This document shows positions 24,380-34,114 of a stretch of DNA of 64,000 nt, in pieces (position 1 is the first letter of the stretch; each line of letters starts with the position of its first letter). The position numbers and the translations under genes are program-made. Location: the NCBI GenBank assembly GCA_017163975.1, contig JAFFSR010000016.1, positions 124,001 through 188,000 of the forward strand. The letters run 5' to 3'. The DNA comes from Anastatus disparis (Eukaryota > Arthropoda > Insecta > Hymenoptera > Eupelmidae). The notes below the pieces were generated by a model, which ran no database searches, was not told the origin of the DNA, and saw nothing but the letters and a program-made list of their open reading frames with translations.

Positions 24380-26220
24380 CAAATTACTCTGTACCTACGT
24401 GTCTATCGGTCTTATCAGATTCAATTACTGGTCAAAGAAGAAAAAACAATCGGAAAAAAAAATAATTTCCTAGACAATTACTTAGGTTTACTAATTAATT
24501 ATTTTGAATGTACGGTCAACGAAACCGTTAGACACGTGGTCGATTTCACACTCCTGCACTCTCGAAATTTTATTACATATCCTTTAAAATAAATTTAATA
24601 TTTAAATTTTGATTTCTGACAATCTTAAAATTTAATTCTCAATTTACTTTAAATTTCTAGTTAACGCAGACTAGTTTCAAGAGAATCTAATTTAACAAGA
24701 TGACCGCTGAGGCCCGTGTCATGAAATGTTTTACGTAACACGCACCACTGTGTTCATCAATCTCAATTATAAATTATATGCCGGTCACTTTAAGAAATTT
24801 AATTCTGAAATTTTTAAATATAATCAAAATCAAAAAGAATTTAGCCGGTCAACGAAATCGTTGAACACTCGGTCACCGTTTATCTCCCTTTCTCGGTTTA
24901 CAAACAAAAAAAAACTTTTACAATAAATCTTTACCAATTATAATCAAATTTCACAACAGTTAATTATTCTAATTTTTCTATTTAACGTAGTCACAATCAC
25001 CTTAATTTTATGTAACACGCCCGCACTGAATCTACAATTTTTAGTCGTCGAGAGCCGATAATTCACAATAATCTTAGTTAATTCGGACTACAGTCCACTC
25101 ACCGTTGTAGAAGTCGTTGACGAGACAAAGGGAAGCTGGTCGACAATATCGGCAATGGCGGTTAGACTGGCTCACTTTTTCTCTCTCTCTTTCTCTCGCT
25201 GTGTCTGACCAGCTAGTCGACGCCGGCTGCAAGGAACCGCAAAGGAATCAGGTCGATGAAATCCCCCTCTGGAAATCTCTATCGTCACAGTCGACTCTGC
25301 TATTCTCTCAGCACGCTGCAGGTCTCTGTACAGCTCCAAGACAACGCACGAAAAATCTCAAGACTGGAATATCCTATAAGCGAGTCAAAAACTCCAACAC
25401 GGCACGAGGACAGCAACCGAGTGAGTTGCACGATGGTCGCTTCCTTCGTCTCAAGTCCTCTCCCTTCTTCTTTACTATCTTCTGTCTTCTTCTATGTTCT
25501 TCTTATCCAATCAATAATTACTTTTCTAATTTCTTGTTTTTTCATTGGTTGATCTCGTTTCTGGTCTTCGAACGCAAGTCTTTGACATGCGCGCCACCTT
25601 TAATAAGAGAGATTCAAGTCTTTTTGTATGCTCTTTCTTCGCTTCCTCTTTTATCTCTTTCGTATATGTAAATTTTGAGAGAGAGAGAGTACATACATGT
25701 AAAGGCGATCTGTATCTATAGATATACTATACGTGTACGTCTACAACGTACATCTCCTTAAGCGAAGAGAAAGAACTGGTGACATCCCCTCTCTACGTTT
25801 TTCTCATCTCTCTCTATTATATCTTTTCTCTTTCTTTGTGCTGTGCGCGAAAAAACAGCGCGCCATCATTTCAAATTTATTCTTCTAGCATGCTGATCTT
25901 CCTATCTCTTTTCTTCTTTTTGTCTCTTAAGTCTCCCTCTCTTTCTACAACTTTACTTTACCTGCGGTCTACGTTGGCAGTATTATAGCTCACACACACG
26001 GTCTGTGAATGTGTGCGTAATGGCTGTTGCGCGTCGTTCTCCTCGTGTGCCGGGAATTTTAAACAAATAAGAAGAAATCTCTTTATTAATAACTTTATTT
26101 AATTTATTAAAGATGCGCCCGGGTCGGTAAGTGCACCGATGGTGTGTTTGAGTATGCGTGCGTAGTAGTAAGAATTTTTAATTGTTACAAAAAAATTTTA
26201 TTAGGACGAACCACGTCACA
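23747..26220. mobile_element. 2.47 kb LTR-type insertion in the left TIR
   Basis: The insert starts TGCGATGTGAG, ends CCACGTCACA (TG...CA) and is flanked by ATAT on both sides (23743-23746, 26221-26224). The disrupted TIR sequence continues on each side. A 4-bp ATAT duplication with TG/CA ends fits gypsy-type LTR elements. No gag-pol is present and no internal direct repeats were seen, so a long solo LTR or a non-coding LTR element is likely. It holds a (CT)n run. The 184-codon frame near 25117 is low-complexity and not supported as a gene. Confidence 0.65.
24329..24377. repeat. (CT)n microsatellite
   Basis: An uninterrupted CT dinucleotide run of about 48 bp inside the LTR-type insertion. 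Confidence 0.95.
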
Positions 26221-26329
26221 ATATAAAGATATACTTTTATATATGTTTGCGTATATGTACACATGAACTTTACATTTTTGTTAATCAATAGTTTACCTTA
26301 AATATCTCATTCTAAAAATGTTTTTGATC

Positions 26330-26491
26330 TTATTTCAATTTTTTATATTTGATATATTTGGCTGGTCTTTGAGGATTGTATTTTTCATAGTACTCTTTCC
26401 AGGTATTATTTTTCTTCTTCTTCTCATTGTTAAAAGTATAAAGAAGTGGAGTATATTCTGAACGATCAGGGGTACTTGAACTTTGGCCCAT
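26330..26491 (-). CDS. Intact 53-aa Polinton ORF with an N-myristoylation-like start
   Basis: The frame opens M-G-Q-S-S-S-T-P, which fits the MGxxxS/T consensus for co-translational N-myristoylation. It continues with a Lys-rich middle (four Lys in a row) and a basic, Tyr-rich C-terminus ending K-K-L-K. There is no stop or frameshift, unlike the large neighbouring genes. A TATAAATA box lies about 30 nt upstream on the minus strand (near 26522-26530), and a hairpin (26539-26566) lies just beyond that. It is the last minus-strand gene before the left TIR. I do not recognise the family. A lipid-anchored basic peptide would suit a membrane or virion role, but that is inference. Confidence 0.55.
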   Translation of the reverse strand: MGQSSSTPDRSEYTPLLYTFNNEKKKKNNTWKEYYEKYNPQRPAKYIKYKKLK

Positions 26492-26538
26492 GATGAAATA
26501 AATGTTGTCTATGGTATGTGTCCATATTTATAGGAAGT

Positions 26539-26566
26539 GATGAGAGCCCCAACCATCGCTCTCATC
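26539..26566. promoter_or_regulatory. Conserved 9-bp hairpin, copy 1
   Basis: GATGAGAGC pairs with GCTCTCATC across the 10-nt loop CCCAACCATC. A second copy in the Polinton (33601-33628) has the same loop except for one base, the same flanks (AAGTGAT before, TCTGT and ACAACCA after), and a compensated base pair in the stem. It sits between the 3' end of the minus-strand gene 26611-27113 and the start of the 53-aa ORF. It could be a 3'-end or regulatory element. Confidence 0.6.
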
Positions 26567-26610
26567 TGTAAGATACAACCACCTTATATTATCTCTTCTT
26601 TTGACTTCCT

Positions 26611-27113
26611 TTACTCGCATTCCATAGCTAAATTTTCCAGTGGTACTCGACTCTCATTGAAATATTTTTTTATGAGTCTGACGTTGCGAAGAGCACAACA
26701 AGGTTTATACATTTTATCGTGGTGGGGCAATTGGTCACTAGCTTTATCTTATCCAATGGTGGATAACCCATCTCTGTGACATCAGTAACGTTGAATTTAA
26801 AGCGCTCTAGCCACTTTTTCTTTATGCTACCCATTACTAAAATTTTGCTAGCATCTTGTAAAGCTTCTTTAAGAATATTTGCTATTTTGGTGCAGGAAAT
26901 CGTACCAGAATAATAGCACAATCCATGATGATATTCTTTGAACCATGTATTTTGAACTTTATATTTTTCTGTAAGTCTTTGCTAAGAAAATAATTCTTTG
27001 AAGAGTAATGCTAGAGGTTCGAAATCATCGTTTAGTGGAACTATAGCTAGCTCTTTGAGGACATAGTCATCACCGGGCTGCTTGAAGCCTTGCATATCGA
27101 CCAAGTACTTCAT
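26611..27113 (-). pseudogene. Uncharacterised Polinton protein, broken
   Basis: The frame begins M-K-Y-L-V-D-M-Q-G-F near 27113. It continues through K-E-L-A-I-V, then G-L-C-Y-Y-S-G, a strand-like K-I-L-V-M-G followed by K-K-K-W-L-E-R-F, and in a shifted frame H-H-D-K then C-C-A-L-R-N-V-R-L-I-K-K-Y, ending at 26611. I recall similar sequences as an uncharacterised family in insect mobile-element loci, but cannot verify that here. The order strand-Asp, strand, helix is loosely reminiscent of an RNase H-like or exonuclease fold, which is speculation. Breaks: an in-frame TAG at 26982-26984 (probably from a Trp codon) and a frameshift near 26725. It lies downstream of the capsid gene on the same strand. 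Confidence 0.55.
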
Positions 27114-27164
27114 CCTGAATAACTCTCTTGAGCGTGAACATGTAATTTATAACAGATCCCCCAC

Positions 27165-28391
27165 CATTCAGACAAGTTTTCTCACATCACCGCTCACAGG
27201 GCTATACTCTACAATACGATCGTATATGATCAAACAATAAGCTGATGTTCCAGGAAGAACATTAGTTCTTGTTTCGAACTCCAAGCGAACATCTACCGGA
27301 GCACTTTTTAGAGACTCATTTTGTTTCGAGAAGTCAATTACAATCAGAGGAATGTGTTCAATAAATTGTTGCTTTTTTAATAGCGGCTCCATATCCTTAT
27401 CATAGTAAGCATGCTCAAAATTAGCATACATATCGTATAGAACTGCAAACTGATTATGGGTGATATCTAAATTCAGATTTCTATGTAATACTCAGAATTC
27501 AAAAACAGCTTTACATTACTTAAATTGCAATGATCAAAACGACCCACATTACTTGTCTTTTGATTTTTTTGACTCGTTTGAAAGCCTAATATGACGAAAC
27601 GTGGCTTTTCCAACTGATTGGAAGTTTTAACAGTCCAAACATGTTTTGATGTAGTTAGAAGTAGAGGATACTCGTACAAATTCCAACTGCGGAAACTCAT
27701 AGCAATAGGTTTTTCTTTGCCAATATGATTAAGTTGCTGAAGTTTATGAGTATTCGATAACATTATGTAAGGCATAAGCCATTCTATTCTTTGCAAATCA
27801 ATCTTGAAATCTTCGTATCTATTTTCATGATGCGTCTGAACTACTGCATTTAAATCATTCCTCGATCTTGTCAATATAAGTTCATGTTTTACATTGACTA
27901 CAATTTTACGATAGTCTTCGGCAAAACCAAGAATCATACTCAGAGGAATTGATAAGTCAAAGTAACCTGCTTCATTATTTATTTTATGATTCTCCTCTAC
28001 AATCAACCCATCCAGCATTCTCGAGAATTGATTCTTGACTAGGATAGACGGAAAGCCATCCTTTCATGAGTGTAGTTAAACCAACATTTTTACATTTATC
28101 GATCTCTACAGCATTGATTTCGTAGCGAATTTCTTCAAACATATGACAGATGGCGTTATTGACTAGCACTGTATTGGTTGGAGCAGTTTCGTCAGCTTTC
28201 ACAAGTCTACCACGAATATGCAGTGAACTGCGCGATGGAAGAAGACATAAATCTTGATATTGAATAGATATACGAATCTCATCACTATTATTGAATGAAG
28301 ACGTAGAATAAGGCTGATGAGTGTGTACTTCATAATGTTCGAAAAATTCATCGAACGTTACTCCCGACTGTATGCTCAGAATTCCTTCCAT
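27165..28391 (-). pseudogene. Polinton major capsid protein (double jelly-roll), broken
   Basis: Three collinear frames make up one gene: 28391-27984 (N-terminal), 28018-27473 and 27431-27168 (C-terminal). The C-terminal block S-A-P-V-D-V-R-L-E-F-E, followed by Y-C-L-I-I-Y-D-R and the end V-R-K-L-V, is characteristic of Polinton hexon-like major capsid proteins. The N-terminal part has the expected beta-rich pattern. The protein would build the icosahedral shell predicted for Polinton virions. Frameshifts occur near 28000 and 27470, so no complete capsid protein can be made. Total length of about 400 codons is a little shorter than is usual for such capsids. It lies directly downstream of the small ORF and penton gene. 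Confidence 0.75.
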
Positions 28392-28421
28392 ATTTTCGAA
28401 AACAGCAGAAGAATATACACG

Positions 28422-28577
28422 TTACTTTCCACTACGGATATTCAGCCCTAGACTTCTTAGAAACTGAATGTTTTGTCGTATTAACGCTTCCTTTGTCGTT
28501 CGACGACTAATGACTGGTCGGCATGTTGACTTACTTATATACCCTCTACCAACTTTAGTATTGTAGACAATACCCAT
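28422..28577 (-). CDS. Intact 51-aa ORF between minor and major capsid genes
   Basis: It starts M-G-I-V-Y-N-T at 28577. The ATG overlaps the last base of the TAA that ends the degraded penton frame (TAATG), a tight junction. The C-terminal half reads R-R-T-T-K-E-A-L-I-R-Q-N-I-Q-F-L-R-S-L-G-L and ends G-K. A short basic ORF with an N-x-x-F-L-x-S-L-G tail just before the capsid gene is, to my memory, recurrent in insect Polintons. It has no stops or frameshifts. Its role is unknown; a capsid-associated cement or minor protein is one possibility. Confidence 0.55.
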   Translation of the reverse strand: MGIVYNTKVGRGYISKSTCRPVISRRTTKEALIRQNIQFLRSLGLNIRSGK

Positions 28578-29263
28578 TATGCTTGTTTAAAATGTAATCT
28601 TATTGTTATTATTTCTCCTCAAAAATTAATCAAGTGTCCGTCTTGATCGACGATTCATACTTGAATGTGATCTATGCTCTTGAAGCTGATCAGAAGATAA
28701 ATGACTAGAGATGGAACTTCGATAATCTTACATCCCGGTGGAACTGCAGGAAAGAAATCGTGTATGGTATGCACTCGTTTATCGTTTATATACGCACCAG
28801 AGGTTATGTTGCACTTGACTCGAAGTGCGTTAACTTTCAAAATGGCTACAGGTAAATCAGAATCGTGAGCGATTTTTTCTGGCAGAATACGTTCAGTAAA
28901 ACCCAGTAATGAACCAATGGAATCTTTCGGTCGAAAATCAATGGGATGACTACAGGTTATAATGCAACGTAGCGCGCTATTATTTGGCTTTATATCAATT
29001 GAAATTTCTTTTGGTGCTAATGCCTCACGAAGATAATTTTTTATATCTTTTATTTCGTAACTTACAGTCGGTAATATAATTTCTTCCTCACCAACGTAGA
29101 ACTTGTTATTAGCACTATCAATATTAGGTATTAAGTTGAAGGTCGCAAGTCCAATTAAGCCAAAAACGTAGTTCTTATCGGATGAAAGTTCGATTGGTGC
29201 AAAATACTGAGCTTCGAGCACTGATGATGTACTAGAAAAGCTTAGCGTCAATGAATCTTTCAT
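28577..29263 (-). pseudogene. Polinton minor capsid (penton-like) protein, C-terminal stops
   Basis: A 202-codon frame starts M-K-D-S-L-T-L at 29263. It contains N-K-F-Y-V-G-E-E-E-I, then G-S-L-L-G-F, then C-N-I-T-S-G-A-Y, then a P-P-G-C-K-I-I-E-V-P-S block and D-H-I-Q-V. This order matches the single jelly-roll penton proteins of Polintons. After D-H-I-Q-V there is a TGA (about 28652), then recognisable C-terminal coding sequence in the same frame interrupted by a second TGA, ending at TAA 28577. The two nonsense changes remove only the last ~25 residues, so a truncated product is conceivable. The penton would occupy capsid five-fold vertices. Confidence 0.7.
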
Positions 29264-29307
29264 GATTGTTCAATGGATAATGAGAGAGATAGCTAATTTG
29301 ACTTTCC

Positions 29308-30547
29308 TTATATAAGTTTTTTTTTACTCAAGAACATCTAACATAAATGACCACAATTAAATGTATCATAATCTTGATATCCCTCGTAGTTATATTTGAC
29401 TTCAACAACTCGCAAATAAATCATTAAATCCCGTGGTGGCTGAAGGTCTTCGAAAGAATCAAAATAAACAGACACTTTCACCTCGCTTACGATAAGCTAC
29501 CTAATGTGTACCAGGACCATCAACATCATCAAGATTAACAATTGCAGATTCATGGTAATGCGGTCCGCTAAATGATAAAGCCTTTCGCATGAATACTCCT
29601 CGAAAATTCGGAATTTTTAATATCTTGGCATACTTTACGAGATCAAAGTCGGTCAAAGCTCTTTGCGGTAAACTTATTTCGAGGATCTTTTTTTTTAAAC
29701 TAGACTTCAGACGAAGACCAAGTCCTGTCTTGTAAGGTTTCAAATAAAGACCTTTACCTAGAGCTATTTCTTCCATCCTCTGATTATGCCTTTGTTTCTC
29801 CTCGAATTGTTTCTGAGCAGCTTTGGAATCATTAACTGCTTTAGTTATTACTGCGGTACCTCCTGCTAAACTACTAATTGCACCTAGACTAGCAAAAAGA
29901 GGAATAAGGAATGGTAAGAATCCTCAAACCTTAGATGGAATTGATAGTCTGCGTGGTACTTGGATTTTATGCTTACCCCCAGCTTTCCTCACAGCACTTC
30001 GAGCACCCTCTAAGTCAGAGAGGATAGCTTTACGAGCACACTTACTAGGTTTCATAGATCTGGAAGTTGCTTTTATTATTTTGTTAAGAGTAACAATGAG
30101 AGTCTTCATTTTTGCCCCCATTCCAAGCTTAGATTTTATTTTCATACTGTTTGCAATAGCGAATGCAGCTGCTTTTTCACCAATACCAGCGTCTTTCGAT
30201 GATAGCCTTCGCCAGGCTTTTTCTCCTAGAACTTTATCAGCGATATTTCTCGCCTCTATATTTTCACGATTTTGTGAATAAGAAATATCGTGCCCCTTAC
30301 AGGCTTTGTCGAGAAGATTAATTCCTTGATCACCTCTAGCTAAATGTTGGGCTAATATCGTACCAGGTCCACAGTACTGATATTGCGGTAAATAAAGTTC
30401 TATTGGAAGGCTATTGATTATTTTATTAAGCAAACCACGACCGCGTCTACGATATACGATCATAACACTTCGAAGGTCGAAGAGTAACTGATTCACAGGG
30501 TATATAAGCGATGTATTTATACTTAATCGAGCAGTTGTAGTTTGCAT
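29308..30547 (-). pseudogene. PLA2-like / pVI-like / adenain-type protease in one frame, broken
   Basis: The 30547-29924 stretch contains Y-C-G-P-G-T (Ca-binding-loop-like) and C-K-G-H-D-I-S-Y-S (HD active-site-like) at residues about 59-90, as in parvovirus-type phospholipase A2 domains. A basic, helical Lys-rich region follows. After one in-frame TGA (29921-29923) the same frame continues through a hydrophobic glycine-rich segment and G-K-G-L-Y-L-K-P-Y-K (pVI-like membrane-active protein). It runs on without a break into a cysteine-protease domain with the catalytic His at D-G-P-G-T-H (29504-29501). A TAG replaces the expected Trp right after the His; a frameshift follows, then a conserved acidic Y-F-D-S-F block and N-C-G-H-L-C with the catalytic Cys near 29333, then another TAG. 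The protease would mature capsids; the PLA2/pVI part would breach endosomal membranes. Confidence 0.72.
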
Positions 30548-30555
30548 CTGTTGAG

Positions 30556-31266
30556 ATGAATCTCAAAGAACAATCTGTCAAGCTGCCGATAATGAATTTT
30601 GATACTATCGTCGAACGAGAGAAAAAATCAAAGAAACATGGAAATTTACTTCCAGATAGCATAAGAGCTGTATTTTGTGGACCATCTAACTGTGGTAAAA
30701 CTAACAGTTTATTAGCACTCATGACGCATCCTAATGGTCTGAGATTTAAAAATGTTTACGTTTATTCTAAATCTCTTAATCAAGCAGAATACAAGTTTCT
30801 GAAAGAGCTTTTAGAACTGATCGAAGGTATGCAATACTTTCCATTTAGCGAACACGAGTCAGTAATACCACCTGACGAGGCTCTTCCAAATTCCATAATG
30901 ATTTTTGATGATGTAGCTTGTGAAAAGTAAGACAACATTAGAGCCTACTTCTGCATGGGAAGACACAAAGAAGTTGATTGTTTCTATCTTTGTCAGTCTT
31001 ACGCTCGCATCCCAAAACATCTCGTGAGAGCTAATGTCATTCTCTTGATAGTTTTTCGTCAAAATAATGTTAATCTACGACATCTATACGATGATCATGT
31101 TAGCTCAGACATGACTTTTCCACTATTCAAAGAATTATGCTTTAAATGTTGGAGAGATGACAAGCATGGAGTTGTGATGATTGCTAAAGATAGTCCACTG
31201 AACTCTGGTAGATATCGAAAAGGTTTTGACGGTTTTGCTATAAATATAACGCACACTCGGCATTAA
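30556..31266 (+). pseudogene. Polinton genome-packaging ATPase (A32/FtsK-HerA type), one stop
   Basis: The frame starts M-N-L-K-E-Q-S at 30556, divergent from the PLA2 gene with 8 bp between the two starts. Walker A is G-P-S-N-C-G-K-T-N (residues about 42-50) and Walker B is I-M-I-F-D-D-V (about 114-120). An in-frame TAA (30928-30930) replaces a likely Gln codon just after Walker B; the frame then continues D-N-I-R-A-Y-F-C-M-G-R-H and runs to TAA at 31266. A conserved Gln/Arg-finger region (L-C-Q-S-Y-A-R-I-P-K-H) follows. This is the single obvious defect, making it one of the better preserved core genes. It would pump DNA into procapsids. Confidence 0.85.
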
Positions 31267-31301
31267 TTCATCAATCTGTCTTTGCTTGTCAAAGCGACAA
31301 C

Positions 31302-32138
31302 ATGGAAAACCTTAAGCAGAATAAAGTTTTACTTTAGCAACTCATTCAAGCGCGAAAAGCAGTTAAACGCAAGTATGACTTGTTAAAATTTGGAAAAGAA
31401 AATACCGAAAGGATTGTTGGAAAAACTTTCAAGCCAATTATCGACCCACTTATGAAAACCGTCACTGAAGGTAAAAAAAGACGCGAAACTTTGAAGCCAG
31501 AACCCTTACCAGAAATGAATAAGTACGATAAAGATAATGATGATACGGAATTGGAGGACACTTTGTAAAATGATTCTTCTCAATCTTTGTTTGAATCTGC
31601 AAGCGAAGATTTCTCTAAGGACTTACAATTTAGAGAAATGGATAAAATTTATGGAGTTCGTAAAAAGGGTGATCAATTTTTTCTCGACAATTCAACGATA
31701 TATTTTGAGAAAAGTTATATTCAAGTAGAGGATCAAAAGTTTCAAAAGACTTTAGGTTTACAAGGATTGCTTGTTGAAAAACATCCTGTTCCAGGCTCAA
31801 TGACTCATAAAGATTTAAAAAATTATCGTCAAATTCTTAAAATCATGAAGGCTCTCAAGAAACGATACAAAGACGATGAACCTATTCGTTCACATGTAAA
31901 TGAAAAATTCAGTGAAATTATAGCCCCTCAATTTTCTGATAAAAGAGGTGGATCGTTACCTCGAAACAAAATCGCGCGAAAAAATACCAAGTTTGATTAT
32001 GTCTACTGGGATGATCCAAACGAGCTAGTTGATCGACTTTGTTTATTGGTTGCTGAAAAAGCAGCTGGTAATCCTAGTCATACTAACGAGATTCATTCCA
32101 TCTTCGAAGAGTTACGTGAAGCTGGCTATATATATTGA
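31302..32138 (+). pseudogene. Uncharacterised conserved Polinton protein, two stops
   Basis: ATG at 31302 opens M-E-N-L-K-Q-N-K. In-frame TAG (31335-31337) and TAA (31566-31568) interrupt an otherwise continuous frame to 32138. The N-terminal third is Lys/Glu-rich and likely helical. The C-terminal third carries the strongly recognisable block D-Y-V-Y-W-D-D-P-N-E-L-V-D-R-L followed by E-L-R-E-A-G-Y-I-Y at the very end. I recall this block from many arthropod Polinton-associated proteins classed as a domain of unknown function, but give no accession. It lies 36 bp after the ATPase on the same strand, suggesting co-expression. Function is unknown; a virion or packaging accessory is a guess. Confidence 0.65.
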
Positions 32139-32171
32139 GGTGTAATAGTTAAAACTCGTTACATTATAAAA

Positions 32172-32513
32172 ATGAGCGTCGATGTGTTTGGACGTAATCT
32201 TAATCGAAGCGAGGGTAGTTGAGGACCACCCAGAACTCGCTATAAACTCACAAAAGATGGACATTTCGATGTAGAAAATAAAAGGTTATGTAATGTTGCC
32301 AATCCTCAGCAATCGAATGACGCCGTTAATTTTAGTACACTACAAGGTTTAATTACATCTGAAGTCCAGAGTATATACATAGTCACTACTAGATTAAGAG
32401 ATAATCTTAATGCATCAGAATTAAAACTGTAAAAGTTAAAGGATGAGTATAATGAGAAGATGAAAAAAATTAATCTAGTCATTGAAGATCTATTCGATTT
32501 AATTAAAAATTAG
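32172..32513 (+). pseudogene. Polinton small coiled-coil protein, two stops
   Basis: It starts M-S-V-D-V-F-G-R at 32172, 33 bp after the previous gene. TGA at 32220-32222 and TAA at 32430-32432 break a 113-codon frame. The middle has the conserved-looking K-R-L-C-N-V-A block followed by N-D-A-V-N, and the C-terminal half is a Leu/Ile/Lys heptad-rich coiled coil. A short basic head plus N-K-R-L-C-N plus coiled coil is, as I recall, recurrent in insect Polintons, and recalls trimeric fibre-like or tail-needle proteins. That role is inference. Confidence 0.55.
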
Positions 32514-32589
32514 ATGCAAGATGCTAAAACAAATATTCAGAGTATAAAAGCCAATTTGCTGTAATTAAGCAATCATTAGCTCTGTGACC

Positions 32590-33505
32590 ATGGAACACGA
32601 AAGAGTTGTATAAGAGCTTCATAAACCAGTCAGATGTCACTATCCACGTCGACAGTTTGATGTGCGAGGTTTAGATGAAACTTGGCAAGCTGATCTTGTC
32701 GAGACACAACCTTATTCTCGAGAGAACAAGGGCTATAAGTATATGCTTACAGTTATAGATGTTTTTTTTTCAAATACGCATGGGCTGTTCCTGTGAAACA
32801 AAAACTGGAGCAGAAGTCTCTGCTGCGATGAAATCTATATTGCGAGAGGGTCGAGTACCGAAAAATTTACAAACAGATAAAGGCAAAGAGTTTTGTACTA
32901 CTAATTTTAAAAATCTTATGCAACAATACAATATTAACATAGACTCAACGTATAGTAATCTCAAAGCATCCATTTGCGAACGCTTCAATCGCACTATCAA
33001 ACACAAAATGTGGATGAAGTTTAGCTTACGTAGTAGCTATAAATGGATTGATATTTTACCTGATCTGATAAAATCTTACAACAATACAAAACATCGAACG
33101 ATTGGTGCTAAACTAAAAGATGTTACAGTTGCAAATGAATCTCAGTTTTGTGCTCGATTTGCTTGCAAAGTTGTGAGAAAAAAAGCAAAATTCAAGGTCG
33201 GTGACAAAGTCCGAGTCAGCGAGTTGAAACAAGTATTCGAAAAAGGATACACACCTAATTGGTCTGCTGAAATATTCACGATTAAACAACTTAAAGCAAC
33301 GCAGCCGACAACGTACCGTCTCAAAGACTATTAAGATCAGCCAATCGCTGGTGGCTTTAACGAAGAAGAACTTTAAAAAGTTGAATATCCTGACGTTTAT
33401 CTTGTAGAAAAAGTTCTAAAGAGACGTGGGAATCAAGTATACGTAAGGTAGCTCGGGTTTGATAGTATTCATAATAGTTGGATCGACAAAACTGCAGCTC
33501 AATGA
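32590..33505 (+). pseudogene. Polinton integrase with chromodomain, broken
   Basis: ATG 32590 opens the frame and a TAA follows 7 codons later. The rve core shows the DDE triad: Asp in T-W-Q-A-D-L-V, Asp in L-Q-T-D-K-G-K-E-F, and Glu in S-I-C-E-R-F-N-R-T. A frameshift at the T-run 32762-32770 separates the first Asp from the rest. After the core comes K-F-K-V-G-D-K-V-R-V, then a chromodomain-like segment Y-L-V-E-K-V-L-K-R-R-G. There are further stops at about 33332, 33374 and 33449 (the last in place of a conserved Trp), ending at TGA 33503-33505. The enzyme would insert the element with a short target duplication. Confidence 0.85.
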
Positions 33506-33600
33506 ATACTCATGTATTGAAAAAAGCAAAATCGCTTAGACAGTTTTAAAAACTGACCTTGGGCGCTTCAAACAAAAAAAAATTTTTTTGTTCAAGAAGT

Positions 33601-33628
33601 GATGGGAGCCCCAACCTTCGCTCCCATC
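33601..33628. promoter_or_regulatory. Conserved 9-bp hairpin, copy 2
   Basis: GATGGGAGC pairs with GCTCCCATC across the loop CCCAACCTTC. Relative to copy 1 (26539-26566) the stem differs at one pair, G-C here versus A-T there, keeping the pairing. It lies between the convergent 3' ends of the integrase (ends 33505) and the minus-strand small protein (ends 33736), the position expected of a 3'-end-forming or terminator element. Confidence 0.6.
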
Positions 33629-33735
33629 TGTGAGGTACAACCAAGAATCGCCACTTGTGAACCCCTTACGCCGAGTAAACTCGAAGTAGGAAGTGCACCC
33701 GTGACTCGTATATCTCTTCGTTAACTTCCTCGCGC

Positions 33736-34040
33736 CTACTCGAATGAGAACTTGATGCCACTTCTATTCTCGCCTCAGTATGTTATATACAACTTTTGAT
33801 GTTGTATGTCATCGTTCAACTTGGAAAAAAGTTCATCATGCTTCTCTAAAGAAGTAGAAGCGCGTAATGGGAAAAAGGTGCGAAAGTCATCTTCCAGATC
33901 CGCAACAAATCTCTCACCATATCTGGTCTTGACAAATTTCAAAGCACTAACCTTAAACTTATGGTCTTATCCATTTCATCGACTTTCTTGGTTGGTAAGA
34001 AGTCGGCACGTGCAATCTAGTTGAGTTTCAAAAGACCCAT
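33736..34040 (-). pseudogene. Small Polinton protein, frameshifted, with an upstream intron
   Basis: After a candidate intron (34041-34114, GTAAGT...CAG on the minus strand) the frame begins M-G-L-L-K-L-N. A stop and a frameshift near 33965 follow, then a run containing F-V-K-T-R-Y-G-E-R-F, A-D-L-E-D-D-F and F-F-P-L-R-A, with an in-frame TGA at 33775-33777 and the final stop at 33736. The T-R-Y-G-E-R-F / F-F-P pattern resembles small proteins often found downstream of the polymerase in insect Polintons, possibly OB-fold DNA-binding proteins. That assignment is tentative. Confidence 0.45.
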
Positions 34041-34114
34041 CTGAAAAAGAGTAAAGAAATAAATAAAATCGTTAAGGAATAGGCTTTGAAGTAAAAAAAA
34101 ATACTTTGACTTAC
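34041..34114 (-). other. Candidate spliceosomal intron (74 bp)
   Basis: On the minus strand it begins GTAAGTCAAAG and ends with a pyrimidine-rich tract and CAG, directly before an ATG. It lies between the end of PolB and the small downstream protein, so it is probably in the 5' untranslated part of that transcript. Confidence 0.5.

Noticed and set aside
25117..25671. 184-codon frame as a gene
   Set aside because: Serine/leucine-rich low-complexity translation inside an LTR-type insertion, overlapped by another similar frame; no domain or codon pattern.
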